A DNA stretch of 33,884 nucleotides from NCBI GenBank assembly GCA_016550425.1, contig JABXGS010000106.1, positions 1 to 33,884 of the forward strand, in the 5' to 3' direction. Position numbers and translations under genes: made by a program. This DNA comes from an archaeon (lineage in GTDB: Archaea > Asgardarchaeota > Hermodarchaeia > Hermodarchaeales > Hermodarchaeaceae). This document shows positions 7,319 to 16,817 of the stretch, in pieces (position 1 is the first letter of the stretch; every line of letters begins with the position of its first letter). The notes beneath the pieces are model-generated. The model was not told where the DNA came from. It ran no database searches and worked only from the letters and a program-made list of their open reading frames with translations.

Positions 7319-8660
7319 GGAAAAGATTAGTTTCCCACAATTAACGCGGAAGCAAACAATGGAACTGGATGCCTGTGTTGATTGTGGTGAATGTGTTAAG
7401 TTCTGCCCAGTCTTTGATCAGTTACAACGTGAAGGTGTAACAGCACGTGGAAAAATCCGAAATCTGCGACAAATGGTCAAACATATTTATGGAATCTTGG
7501 GACGTGCTCGCGGGGGAAGTGTCATTGATAGGAATAAGATTGACAAGTTCGTTGAAGACCTGTATCTTTGTACTGTTTGTGGACAATGTCAAACGGTGTG
7601 TGAATCACGGATAAAGAGTTGCGATTTATGGGAAACGATACGCGCTGATATGGTGAAACAGGGTTTTGGTCCACTGGAACGTCAGCGGGACTGGCCGAAC
7701 AACGTAAAAACTAGATTTAACCCGTATGGCGAAGATCATCTCTCCCGCACAGATTGGCTCCCTGCGGACGTTAGGGTTGCTGAGACTGCTGATGTCGCCT
7801 ACTTCGTTGGATGCACCTCTTCATATAAAATGCAACATCTTGCTATCACCACGGCTCGGATTTTAAATAAACTTGATATTGATTTTGTACTACCAGGGAA
7901 TGATGAACGATGTTGTGGTTCCCCTCTCATCCGAACTGGGCAAATTGAGGTTGTTAAGGATTTAGTCCAACACAATGTGGACACTATCAAAGAAAAAGGT
8001 GTCAAACTCGTCGTCTATTCCTGCTCTGGTTGTTTCCGAACATCCGTATTCGATTGGCCCCGATACTACGGAAAACTACCATTCAAAGTACAACACATCA
8101 CTCAATTACTCGCCAAGGCTCTAGAGCATATTGACATTAAACCCCTTCCAGGTGTCAGAGAACGTGTCGCCTACCATGATCCTTGCCATCTTGGTCGACA
8201 TGTTGGTGTGTATGATGCTCCACGGCGAATCCTCGATCTTTTACCCAACATAACACTGGTTGAAATGAGTCGCACCCGAGAATACTCGCGATGCTGTGGA
8301 GCGGGAGGTGGAGTCAAAGCCGGTATTCCCGAGCTTGCTTTGGAAATTGCTGCAAAGCGAATCTATGATACTGAACCAAGGAGTTCACCTGCTCAAGTAA
8401 AGGCGGCTGCAAAAAAGCTTACAAAGGGGTATCGTGAACTTTCCGAAGAAGAGAAGGCTGTGATGCCGTTAGAAGATCGTATGGCGTGGGAACGCGTTGG
8501 TGAAATCGTAGATGTGGGAGCAACCATGGTTGTCTCAGCATGTCCCTTCTGTGTGCTTAATCTCACACATGGGATGCAAAAGCTTGGCTTGGAAATTCCC
8601 GTGCTCGATATTGTCACCCTCGTTGGACGGTTCTTACAAATAAATTCACCAAATGAGTGA
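7299..8660 (+). CDS. hdrD: HdrD-like iron-sulfur protein (two CCG domains)
   Basis: A 453-residue iron-sulfur oxidoreductase. Two [4Fe-4S] ferredoxin motifs come first: CVDCGECVKFCP (26-37) and CTVCGQCQTVC (91-101). Two CCG domains follow. The first has Cys172, Cys205-Cys206 (DERCCGSP) and CSGC (242-245). The second has Cys296 (HDPCHLGR), Cys332-Cys333 (SRCCGAGGG) and a final CPFC. In methanogen HdrD these bind non-cubane [4Fe-4S] clusters that reduce heterodisulfide, so disulfide or thiol-persulfide chemistry is likely. The natural disulfide here is unknown. I chose ATG 7299, with GGGAG upstream and a 20-bp overlap of the cytochrome gene, over the in-frame ATG at 7251, which would overlap by 68 bp. 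Both genes are needed to link a disulfide to quinone. DsrK or GlpC-type alternatives are less like it. Confidence 0.88.
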   Translation: MKVTTNKEKISFPQLTRKQTMELDACVDCGECVKFCPVFDQLQREGVTARGKIRNLRQMVKHIYGILGRARGGSVIDRNKIDKFVEDLYLCTVCGQCQTVCESRIKSCDLWETIRADMVKQGFGPLERQRDWPNNVKTRFNPYGEDHLSRTDWLPADVRVAETADVAYFVGCTSSYKMQHLAITTARILNKLDIDFVLPGNDERCCGSPLIRTGQIEVVKDLVQHNVDTIKEKGVKLVVYSCSGCFRTSVFDWPRYYGKLPFKVQHITQLLAKALEHIDIKPLPGVRERVAYHDPCHLGRHVGVYDAPRRILDLLPNITLVEMSRTREYSRCCGAGGGVKAGIPELALEIAAKRIYDTEPRSSPAQVKAAAKKLTKGYRELSEEEKAVMPLEDRMAWERVGEIVDVGATMVVSACPFCVLNLTHGMQKLGLEIPVLDIVTLVGRFLQINSPNE

Positions 8661-8679
8661 GTTGATTATTACTTCTTGT

Positions 8680-10149
8680 TTAGGGGTAGAATCCAATTAC
8701 TATGGTTTCGATGTATCCGATAATTATGCCGCTAAATAGCCCAATGAGGATTGTGATAGCAGCAAGTGCAATGAGTGCGAATTGGAATTTACGCGATTCT
8801 TTGACCGTTTGATCAGCGCTTGGTTCATCAGGTTCATCCATGTACATTCGTTTGATTATCCATCCATAATATGCGAGAGAAAATGCACTGTTAAGAACTC
8901 CCGCAAGAGCTAACCAAATTAATCCAACCTCAACGGCTGCTGTAAACAAGATCAATTTGCTGAAGAAACCGCTTAGCGGAGGAATACCTGCTAGGGCTAA
9001 TAACAGAATCGTTAGGCTGAACGCTGTGATTGGCATTCGCTTGCCCAGGCCTTTATAATCTGAAAGGCTGGTTTTCGAAAGAGTAAATGCAACGGCTGCT
9101 GCTGCAATGAAAGCTCCTGTCTTGGCTAACGCGTCATTCAATGCATGAAACATAAAACCAGATAATCCTAAGGCTGTTGGCACGGCTAGACCGATGATTG
9201 TGTATCCTGCTTGAGCAATAGCTGAGTATGCAAGCAACCTTGGAAGGGTTTTCTGGGAAAGAGCAGCAATGTTTCCCCACGTCATAGTAATTAGGGCTAG
9301 AAAAGCAAAGGCTACGGTCCATTGGAAGCGGAAAACTAGAAATCCCAGAATGAAGACACGGATAGCAGCAGCGAATGCAGCTTTGTTTGAGCCTCCGCCG
9401 AGAAATGCGGAAACTGGCTGTGGGGCCCCTTCGTATGTGTCAGGTAACCACATGTGAAATGGGACGATGCCTATTTTGAATCCAAATCCTACGAGAATCA
9501 ACATTATGCCTAGTAATGCAAGAGGAATAAGGTTCGAATCGAGTGTAGCCAAAGCTGTAGAAATTTCTGTTAGTTGGGTGCTTCCGGTGAGTCCGAATAT
9601 TATTGAGATGCCGAGAAAGAGAATAGCTGAGGATGATGCACCCATTATGAAGTATTTCACACCTGCCTCAGCACCCTTAGCATCCTCTTTGCGAATTACC
9701 ACAAGAGTGTAGCTGGTAACGGCGACGAGAATCCATCCGGCGAACATGACAATTAAATCAACGGCCATGGAAATCAGCATCATGCCAAGAAGCGCCAACT
9801 GCAACAAAGTGTAGAAGATTTCTTGATTGGGATTTTCCTTGAAGTAATCTATTGACGCAATGATTACAGCAAAACCAACAACAATGAACAGGGTAACAAA
9901 GAAAAGGCTAATACCATCAAAGAGGAGGCTCGGGGTCACAATTGGGGAAGTGACCACAGTTGCCCATCTTGGCAAAACCAGCACCGCAAATATACCTAGG
10001 CTGACTAAAGGCCAGTAAGGCGTAACTTTCCCTCGAAAAATCCGATTAATAACAGGTGTAAGCAATCCGAGAATGGCAAATACGATGAATGGGAAGAAGG
10101 GGCTTGCAAGTAGAGCATTGAACAAAGTGATTAATTCAGCAAGTTGCAT
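8680..10149 (-). CDS. nuoN: Complex I antiporter-like subunit NuoN
   Basis: A 489-residue, about 14-helix membrane subunit, the innermost antiporter-like module of complex I. It has the TM7 lysine (Lys225 in GFGFKIGIVPFHMWLPD), TM8 lysine (Lys256 in GGSNKAAF) and TM12 lysine (Lys398 in GFFSKLIL) expected of NuoN. The TM5 glutamate (Glu133 in E. coli) is missing: the motif reads MFAGWILVAVTSY, with Ile140 where FxGxEL is usual. It is the last gene of the operon, and its ATG directly follows the nuoM stop. It converges with the hdrD-like gene 19 bp away. The order L-M-N at the operon end is standard. FpoN would be an equivalent name. Confidence 0.95.
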   Translation of the reverse strand: MQLAELITLFNALLASPFFPFIVFAILGLLTPVINRIFRGKVTPYWPLVSLGIFAVLVLPRWATVVTSPIVTPSLLFDGISLFFVTLFIVVGFAVIIASIDYFKENPNQEIFYTLLQLALLGMMLISMAVDLIVMFAGWILVAVTSYTLVVIRKEDAKGAEAGVKYFIMGASSSAILFLGISIIFGLTGSTQLTEISTALATLDSNLIPLALLGIMLILVGFGFKIGIVPFHMWLPDTYEGAPQPVSAFLGGGSNKAAFAAAIRVFILGFLVFRFQWTVAFAFLALITMTWGNIAALSQKTLPRLLAYSAIAQAGYTIIGLAVPTALGLSGFMFHALNDALAKTGAFIAAAAVAFTLSKTSLSDYKGLGKRMPITAFSLTILLLALAGIPPLSGFFSKLILFTAAVEVGLIWLALAGVLNSAFSLAYYGWIIKRMYMDEPDEPSADQTVKESRKFQFALIALAAITILIGLFSGIIIGYIETIVIGFYP

Positions 10150-11610
10150 TTACGAACCTCCACCACTTAATAAGAGCTGTATAGCAGGTAAAATTCGGTC
10201 AACCATCATAGCTGGAAAGAGTCCAAGGAGAATGATGGGAAGTAGAAGTAACGATAGCGCGATAAGTTCAGTAAGACGGGCTCGTCGCATGCGAGTTCCG
10301 GGATGGGGATCTGAAATAATTATTCGATCAATCGTCCATAAGAAGTAGGCAACGACAATCCCAGGGGCGAGGATCACAAAAACTAGAAGAGGCAGAATTG
10401 AAAGGGTTCCTGAAAAAATCATGAATTCGCTGACAAAGGGCGCGAAGAATGGTATACCCATTGACGCGAGTGCCCCTAAGACAAAGAATAGAGCTGTTCG
10501 TGGCATCAATTCGCCCATGCCTGAAAGCTCATCGATGTTTCGGGTTCCAGCACGTTTCTGGATAACACCAGTGAGTAAAAACATCAATCCAATTGCACAT
10601 GCATGATTAAACATCATAAAAACAGCTCCAGTCACTCCGATTGTTGTTAGGGTAAACGCTCCGAGTAAGACCAGTCCCATATGATTGATACTGGTCAAAG
10701 CAATCATGCGTTTCATATCCCGTTGGTTCAATGCGACGAGGGCCCCATAGAAGATCGTGATAATACCGAGGCTCATAATGATTGGGGCAAGGAGCGCTGC
10801 GATCTGTGGAAATACGCCGATTGAAATTCGAATGAATCCATATCCTCCCATTTTTAGTAAAACTCCAGCAAGAATAATGCTGATAGGTGCTGGGGCTTCT
10901 ACGTGTGCATCTGGGAGCCAGGTGTGAAGGGGAACGACGGGTAACTTCACTGCAAATCCAATGAAGGTGATGATCATTATCGGCAGTGCCACAGCAAAGG
11001 GGATGGGTGATGTGAGGAAGTACGTTAAATCCCAGGTGCCTGCAAAGAGGAAGAGCATGATAAATCCTAGAAGCATCAGGATGCTTCCGACATGGGTAAA
11101 GATGAGGAATTTCATTGCGGCATAACGGCGGTTTGCACCACCCCATACACCGATTAAGATGAACATGGGGATTAGAACGAGTTCCCAGAAGATGAAAAAG
11201 ACGAGAAGGTTCAATGACATAAAAACTCCCATGAGAGCTGCTTCCAATAGCAAGAGGGTACCGAAGTATATGGCAACGCGTTCTTTGATTAGCGTGATGG
11301 ACCCAATCGCCGCAGCTAGGGTAAGAAGTGTTGTTGCTAGCAGAAGTGGAAAACTGATTCCGTCAACACCAAGTTTGAAAGTAACTCCAAGAGTTGGTAT
11401 CCAAGGAATATCAATTAGGTAGGAGAATCCTGGTGTGCTTGGGTTGAATCCTAACCATAATAATCCTGTGAAGAGGAACAATAGAGTTGTCCAGGCTACA
11501 GCAAAGCCTTTGACAATCATTGAACCTAACCGCCCAAGCAGGTATGAGATGAGGGAGCCAAGGAGTGCTCCACCAATCAATATGAGTAACGCATATTCCC
11601 ATAGAACCAT
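10150..11610 (-). CDS. nuoM: Complex I antiporter-like subunit NuoM
   Basis: A 486-residue membrane subunit carrying the full NuoM set of channel residues. They are Glu143 (FFIFWELVLIP), Lys222 (FAVKLPVVPLHTWLPD), Lys253 (GVLLKMGGYG) and a TM12 glutamate (PFVSEFMIF). It would pump one proton in the complex I cycle. It is the most canonical NuoM of the three M-type copies in this operon. The start ATG 11610 is preceded by GGTGAG, and its stop abuts the nuoN ATG with no gap. Six bases separate it from the nuoL stop. Confidence 0.96.
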   Translation of the reverse strand: MVLWEYALLILIGGALLGSLISYLLGRLGSMIVKGFAVAWTTLLFLFTGLLWLGFNPSTPGFSYLIDIPWIPTLGVTFKLGVDGISFPLLLATTLLTLAAAIGSITLIKERVAIYFGTLLLLEAALMGVFMSLNLLVFFIFWELVLIPMFILIGVWGGANRRYAAMKFLIFTHVGSILMLLGFIMLFLFAGTWDLTYFLTSPIPFAVALPIMIITFIGFAVKLPVVPLHTWLPDAHVEAPAPISIILAGVLLKMGGYGFIRISIGVFPQIAALLAPIIMSLGIITIFYGALVALNQRDMKRMIALTSINHMGLVLLGAFTLTTIGVTGAVFMMFNHACAIGLMFLLTGVIQKRAGTRNIDELSGMGELMPRTALFFVLGALASMGIPFFAPFVSEFMIFSGTLSILPLLVFVILAPGIVVAYFLWTIDRIIISDPHPGTRMRRARLTELIALSLLLLPIILLGLFPAMMVDRILPAIQLLLSGGGS

Positions 11611-11616
11611 TTTGAC

Positions 11617-13650
11617 TCACCAACCCAATAACACAAGAAAGAGGATCAATAGAATTATACCAATAACAAAGGCCAGGACATAATTCATGGTAATGCCTGT
11701 TTGCACTCTACGTAAGCTTCTAGAAGCCTTTTCTCCTACTTTGGCGATACCATTTACTGCTCCGTCAACTATGTTGGCATCAACGTAGTTGCTGGCGTTC
11801 GAGGTTTTCACCATAAATCGTGCAAACTTGTAATTTACACCCTCAACTCCTCTTGATTCGACCACCCGATCCAAGATTCTACTTCCCGCTTCAACCTTAG
11901 GCGCAAAGACGTAGTGGAATCGGTCGAGAGTTCCAAGTTCAATCCGTGAAAGAATGAAGTTGAAGATACGAAGAATACCGCGTACAAATATCCAGTCATA
12001 AATCTTATCGAAATAGTAGCCATTACTTAATACGGTTTGAATTGCACGAGTGATGCGATTCTGACTGAAGAATTCCGGCGCGGGTTTTCGGTATTTATAG
12101 ATGAGAATCGCAGGAATACCGCCGATTACAAGGGTGGACAGAGAAAGTAAGAGCGGAATTAGTTCAATTTCGAAATGGATATGGGCATCGAAGTATGTGG
12201 CAAGTAATCCTGTGGGAATTAGAAAGGCAGAGAGGATGACTCCAATAGCTAAGATCATGAGTGGAACGGTGAGCAATTTAGGACTTTCATGGGCGTGAGT
12301 AGCAATTTCTTCATTACGTGGTTTACCCATGAAAATCAAGATGATCCAGCGAAAACTATAAGCAACCGTGAGCACGGAAGCAGCCCAAAGAAGGGTTAGA
12401 GATATGAGTGCACCTGAGTGCAATGTTGCTGCAAAAATGAGGTCCTTACTCCAGAATCCATTAAATGGGAAAATACCCGCTAGCGCTAGAACACCAATTA
12501 TACTGGCTGCAAAAGTAATTGGCATTTTCTGACGAAGACCACCCATCTGGTTAATGTCAATGGTCATTACTGCATGTAGAATGGAACCAGCACAAAGGAA
12601 AAGCAGAGCTTTGAAGATGGCGTGGCTCATTACATGTGCTTGCCCTGCAAACCAACCCAGAGTTGTACCAACTCCTAGAGCCGCCATAATGAGGCCAAGT
12701 TGACTTATGGTCGAATACGCGAGAACGCCCTTGAGATCTGTTGAAACTAAGGCAATAGTGGCTGCCAATATAGCGGTGATTGAGCCAATTATTATGACCG
12801 TGTTTAGCCAGAGGGTCACAGATCCAAAGAGGAAGAAGGTTCGACCAACAAGGTAAATTCCTGCCTTCACCATTGTTGCCGCGTGGATGAGAGCACTAAC
12901 AGGTGTTGGGCCTTGCATTGCATCTGGAAGCCAGACGTGGAAGGGAACCTGAGCTGATTTACCCATGGCACCTCCAAAGGTGAAGAGTGAGATCATAGTA
13001 AGCGCAGATAGGCTAATCAATCCAAGTTCCACAGCGTCCTGAATAACGATGTAATTGAATGATCCTACTTGTGTAAAGAGAAAGATGATTCCAACTAGGA
13101 GAAACACATCCCCTACCCGGGTGACAACGAAGGCTTTCATTCCTGCTCTTGCGGCTTCGGGTTTCTCATACCAGAACCCAATTAAGGCATAAGAGCAGAC
13201 GCCTACAACTTCCCAGAAGATGAATAGCTGGAGAAAGTTGTTGGCAAGAACTAATCCTGCCATAGCGCCTATGAAAAGTAAAATCAGAGCATAATATCGG
13301 GTTTGGCTTTTATCTTCTCCCATATAGCTCATAGAATAAACAACGATTAAGAAGCCGATTAAGACGGCAATGTTCGCCATAAAGACGCTGAGTGGGTCTA
13401 GGAGAACGCCAACATAAATTGTAACTCCTGGAAGAACAACCCACGGTATGTTGAACTCAATATGTGGTAATCCCAAGGAGGGTAGGGCTAGAATATCTGG
13501 AATCATGGAACTAGCGAATACACCCGCAATTGCACCGATTATAACTGCAATGTACTTAGGAATCCGTTTGTCGAACCATCCAATCAGAGCAATAAGAACC
13601 GCACCCAGTAGTGGGAGGATCCAAGTGAGCCATTGTGCATATGGAAGCAT
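11617..13650 (-). CDS. nuoL: Complex I antiporter-like subunit NuoL
   Basis: A 677-residue subunit, the distal antiporter module. NuoL features are FIFWEVVGVCSYALIGFW (TM5 Glu147), the TM7 lysine in GKSAQVPFHVWLPDAMQGP, the TM8 lysine in TMVKAGIYLVGR, and the TM12 lysine in GFWSKDLIF. After about residue 500 comes an extra region: a long lateral amphipathic segment and a final hydrophobic helix (MNYVLAFVIGIILLILF). This matches the HL helix and TM16 that brace the membrane arm in NuoL. The start ATG 13650 has an AGGAGGACT ribosome-binding site identical to that of the upstream nuoM-like gene. The upstream stop is one base from this start. Confidence 0.96.
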   Translation of the reverse strand: MLPYAQWLTWILPLLGAVLIALIGWFDKRIPKYIAVIIGAIAGVFASSMIPDILALPSLGLPHIEFNIPWVVLPGVTIYVGVLLDPLSVFMANIAVLIGFLIVVYSMSYMGEDKSQTRYYALILLFIGAMAGLVLANNFLQLFIFWEVVGVCSYALIGFWYEKPEAARAGMKAFVVTRVGDVFLLVGIIFLFTQVGSFNYIVIQDAVELGLISLSALTMISLFTFGGAMGKSAQVPFHVWLPDAMQGPTPVSALIHAATMVKAGIYLVGRTFFLFGSVTLWLNTVIIIGSITAILAATIALVSTDLKGVLAYSTISQLGLIMAALGVGTTLGWFAGQAHVMSHAIFKALLFLCAGSILHAVMTIDINQMGGLRQKMPITFAASIIGVLALAGIFPFNGFWSKDLIFAATLHSGALISLTLLWAASVLTVAYSFRWIILIFMGKPRNEEIATHAHESPKLLTVPLMILAIGVILSAFLIPTGLLATYFDAHIHFEIELIPLLLSLSTLVIGGIPAILIYKYRKPAPEFFSQNRITRAIQTVLSNGYYFDKIYDWIFVRGILRIFNFILSRIELGTLDRFHYVFAPKVEAGSRILDRVVESRGVEGVNYKFARFMVKTSNASNYVDANIVDGAVNGIAKVGEKASRSLRRVQTGITMNYVLAFVIGIILLILFLVLLGW

Positions 13651-13651
13651 T

Positions 13652-15277
13652 TCAGAGTCCTCCTATTGCAGCTATTAGAATTGCAATGACCGATTCAGCT
13701 GCAGGGTAAATGATTGGGAGAATAAAGCCTGCAAACACACCAAGGAGAATTATGAGGAACGCGACAATCAACATCGGAATGGTCATCAAAGGCGGTGATT
13801 CGTGGACATCCTCGAATCGACGTGGAATACCCTCTGGTGAAATGTATCTGCCAGCGAGATATTCTTCGTATGTTTTGCCCATTTCCGTGGATGGCGGACC
13901 GAGGAACATCCGACGCACAGTCCACAAATAATATGCTGCAGTAAGCGCTGTGGAAATGATGCCAATTACCCCTATGACAGTAAATATCGGATAGTTGACA
14001 CCTACAGTGAAGACACCGATGAAGATTAGGGCCTCACTGACAAATGTGGCAAGTGGTGGTGTTCCTGCGATAGCTAATGCGCCTATGGTGCTCAAAGTTG
14101 CTGTCAGAGGCATCTTCGAAGCTAAACCTCCCATCTTGTTGATGAGTTTTGTTCCTGCAGAATGGACGACGGAGCCTGCAGTATAGAGTAAGACGCCTTT
14201 CGACAGGCCATGAGTCAGGATATGAAAGAGGGCTCCCGTGATTCCGAAAATGTTCATTGTACTAAAGCCTAGAAGGATGTAACCGATCTGATTGACTGAG
14301 CTATAGGCGAGTACACGTTTGTAATCCGTTTGAACCAAGGCCATACCTGCTCCCCAAATCATCGTGAAAATAGCAAGAACGGCCAGGAGAATTGAGGCTT
14401 GTAATACGACAAGCGGGAAGAAGAAGTAGGTAATACGGATGAAGCCATAAGCACCTGTTTTAATCATAACAGCGCTCAATAAAGCATGAATGGGCACGGG
14501 GGCTTCTCCATGAAAATCAGGGAGCCAAGAATGAAGGGGAAATATTGCCATTTTCACAAAGAATCCGATGGAAAAAAGGAGGGCAAGGCTTTGCATGATA
14601 AGTAGGCTCGTTGAAGCAAGAGGACTAAGTAATGCAGGGATCTCATAGATATTTAGTGTCGGAGTACCCAAAGCGCTAGTGATACCGAAGACCCAAAAAA
14701 TTGCAGCAAGAATACAAATAGCCCCGATAAAAACATAGAGGATATATTTCACACCAATGATTTTTGCTTTCTTCGTACCCCAGTTAGAGACAAGGAAGTA
14801 TGCGGGAATGTTCATGCCTTCAAAGAAGATGAAAAATACGAGAAGGTTCGTTGCCAAGGTCACTCCTAACATGCCGACTGCAAAGAGGAGTAACAGAACA
14901 TAGTACATGGCAAAATCGTGTTTGTCTTTGATGTATTCGATGCTGTATACTGCTGATGCAGTACACAATCCAACAATCGCCAATGAAAGGGGAAGACTTA
15001 GGAAATCTGCGAGGAGTGAAAATTCGACGATCACTGTTCCTATTGAGAACCAATAATGTTCTTCGTAGACTGGTTGTCCCAAAGTGAGTACAATACTAAG
15101 AACATAAAGAAGAGTGATGAATGAAATTGCCAGGGCAATCGAGGCAATGATTCCGGAACCTTTTCGTCCAAGGGGTTTTCCTACTAAAAGGGAGAGTAAG
15201 ATAATAATCCCTGCGATAACTGGAATGAGAAGGGATAGAAGTAAGAATGGGAATGGAAGGGCAATTCCAGGAAGCAT
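13652..15277 (-). CDS. Extra antiporter-like subunit, NuoM type (M'')
   Basis: A 541-residue subunit, the fourth antiporter-like protein of this operon. Channel residues are complete: Glu153 (FFEGMNIPAY), Lys242 (FFVKMAIFPLHSWLPD), Lys273 (AVMIKTGAYGFIR) and a TM12 glutamate (TFVSEALIF), which makes it M-type rather than L- or N-type. A hydrophilic loop of about 40 residues (around 460-500, with MGKTYEEYLAGRYISPEGIP) separates the last helices and is unusual for NuoM. I set the start at ATG 15277, which follows AGGAGGA; the ten-residue longer reading from 15307 would overlap the previous gene and lacks a ribosome-binding site. Bacterial complex I has only one M, so this is an added pump module or a MrpD-like relative. 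Confidence 0.9.
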   Translation of the reverse strand: MLPGIALPFPFLLLSLLIPVIAGIIILLSLLVGKPLGRKGSGIIASIALAISFITLLYVLSIVLTLGQPVYEEHYWFSIGTVIVEFSLLADFLSLPLSLAIVGLCTASAVYSIEYIKDKHDFAMYYVLLLLFAVGMLGVTLATNLLVFFIFFEGMNIPAYFLVSNWGTKKAKIIGVKYILYVFIGAICILAAIFWVFGITSALGTPTLNIYEIPALLSPLASTSLLIMQSLALLFSIGFFVKMAIFPLHSWLPDFHGEAPVPIHALLSAVMIKTGAYGFIRITYFFFPLVVLQASILLAVLAIFTMIWGAGMALVQTDYKRVLAYSSVNQIGYILLGFSTMNIFGITGALFHILTHGLSKGVLLYTAGSVVHSAGTKLINKMGGLASKMPLTATLSTIGALAIAGTPPLATFVSEALIFIGVFTVGVNYPIFTVIGVIGIISTALTAAYYLWTVRRMFLGPPSTEMGKTYEEYLAGRYISPEGIPRRFEDVHESPPLMTIPMLIVAFLIILLGVFAGFILPIIYPAAESVIAILIAAIGGL

Positions 15278-15279
15278 TG

Positions 15280-16812
15280 TTAGAGTCCTCCTATACTCTG
15301 TAGCCAATGTTCAATTGGTGTCAACACCAGATTAGGCCAAATCCCGAGAATGAACACAAAGATTGTCAAGAGGATGATTGGAATTGTTTGCCATATGCTT
15401 GGATCTTTGAATTGAGGTTGTTCGGTTTTGGGCGGTGCCACGAAAAGTTTGTAGATGGGACCCAGCACGTATACAAAAGTCACCAGAATCGCGGCTGCAC
15501 CAATTAGTGCTATAATAAGGGCACTTGAAATAGTGAAAATCCCCAAGAAGATGAGGACTTCGCTAATGAATCCACTTAGGGGAGGAATTCCTGCCATTGC
15601 CAAGGCCGCAAGAAGGAAGGCAATACCAGTTATTGGTATCTTTGTGCCCATACCTCGAAGGGACTCAATGTCAGTAGTTTTTAGAACCATGAGATAAGCG
15701 CCAGCGGTGAGAAATAGTCCCGATTTAATGATTGCGGAATTGATTACATGAAAGGCTGCACCAGCTAATCCAAGGGAGGTCACTGAGGCGACTCCAAGGA
15801 GAATGTATCCGCCTTGACTCACACTGGAATATGCCCATCGTCGTTTGAACTCTCCTTGACCTAACGCGATATAGCCACCATAGATGATTGAGACTACAGC
15901 TATCAATCCTAGCGGAAGTGACCAAGTGGCCAAAATGAATGGAAACCAACTTGCGGCAATACGAATTAAACCATAAGCTCCAATGTTAGCAAGAAGTCCA
16001 CCAAACAAGGCTGTAGCAGGTGAGGACACTTGAACGTAAGTATCTGGGAGCCAGCTATGGACGGGGAAGATACCGAGTTTGACGATGAATCCAAAAATCA
16101 GTGCTGCTGCCGCAAATTGCATTATGTGGATGCTTGTTATTGGCACAGTTGTTAGCGCTATAGGGATATCGACCATATTTGTTGTACCAGTTAGGATGAA
16201 AACGAGGATTAAGCCCATGAGCATGACAAGCGACCCGACATGGGTCCAAAGGAAGAACTTCAAACCGGTCCTTCGAGCCTCTTCCTTAGAGACTCCTGCT
16301 TCTCGCCAATAGATGACCAATGCATATGCTGGGATTATTGTGATTTCCCAAAAAAGATAGAATAAGAAAATATCTGCTGTAACAAATACACCAAGCATTC
16401 CGATATACATCATGATGATGGTTGCGATGTAGGTTCCACTATTCTTCTCACCTTCAAAGAAATGTCTACTAAAAAGAAGTATAAGCGTGGTTACAATAGC
16501 TGTGATAAGAACGATGGGGAAATTGAGACCATCAAGCATGAAACTGAGAGTGACATTAAGCGTAGGAATCCAGAGAAATGTCTCAGTAACAATAGCGGGT
16601 GAGGTAGCTGAGAATGGAAATAAATCAAAGCCTCGGAAAAAAACCAGGGCAGTAGAAAGGAAAATCGCCAGAACACCTAACCAGACTGCTAGACGCTCTC
16701 TGTAACGGGCGAAGAAGAGGATTAACCCAGCAAAGAGAATTGGAAGGAATACACCAAGGGTTAGTGGGTACGTTTGCAGGAATAATATGATCGAGTCGAA
16801 TATTGTCTGCAT
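15280..16812 (-). CDS. Extra antiporter-like subunit, NuoM/MrpD type (M')
   Basis: A 510-residue subunit, the fifth antiporter-like protein and the first in operon order after nuoK. Glu156 (FYLFWEITIIP), Lys245 (FIVKLGIFPVHSWLPD) and TM12 Glu418 (GFISEVLIF) are present. The TM8 lysine is replaced: the motif is FGGLLANIGAYG, with Asn276 (codon AAC) where NuoM has GVLLKxGxYG and MrpD has GLLTKVGVY. The sequence before it (SSPATALFGGLL) is nearer MrpD than NuoM. The missing central lysine suggests altered or lost proton transfer. ATG 16812 lies five bases after the nuoK stop. It is firmly part of the complex I operon by position. Confidence 0.9.
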   Translation of the reverse strand: MQTIFDSIILFLQTYPLTLGVFLPILFAGLILFFARYRERLAVWLGVLAIFLSTALVFFRGFDLFPFSATSPAIVTETFLWIPTLNVTLSFMLDGLNFPIVLITAIVTTLILLFSRHFFEGEKNSGTYIATIIMMYIGMLGVFVTADIFLFYLFWEITIIPAYALVIYWREAGVSKEEARRTGLKFFLWTHVGSLVMLMGLILVFILTGTTNMVDIPIALTTVPITSIHIMQFAAAALIFGFIVKLGIFPVHSWLPDTYVQVSSPATALFGGLLANIGAYGLIRIAASWFPFILATWSLPLGLIAVVSIIYGGYIALGQGEFKRRWAYSSVSQGGYILLGVASVTSLGLAGAAFHVINSAIIKSGLFLTAGAYLMVLKTTDIESLRGMGTKIPITGIAFLLAALAMAGIPPLSGFISEVLIFLGIFTISSALIIALIGAAAILVTFVYVLGPIYKLFVAPPKTEQPQFKDPSIWQTIPIILLTIFVFILGIWPNLVLTPIEHWLQSIGGL

Positions 16813-16817
16813 CGGTG

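Noticed and set aside
10607..11146. 179-codon minus-strand ORF inside nuoM
   Set aside because: It is a shadow of nuoM in another frame: no motif, and the complete NuoM signature is in the overlapping frame.
13652..16812. Independent Mrp Na+/H+ antiporter operon
   Set aside because: No MrpB, C, E, F or G genes occur, and the genes are coupled within the complex I operon on both sides.
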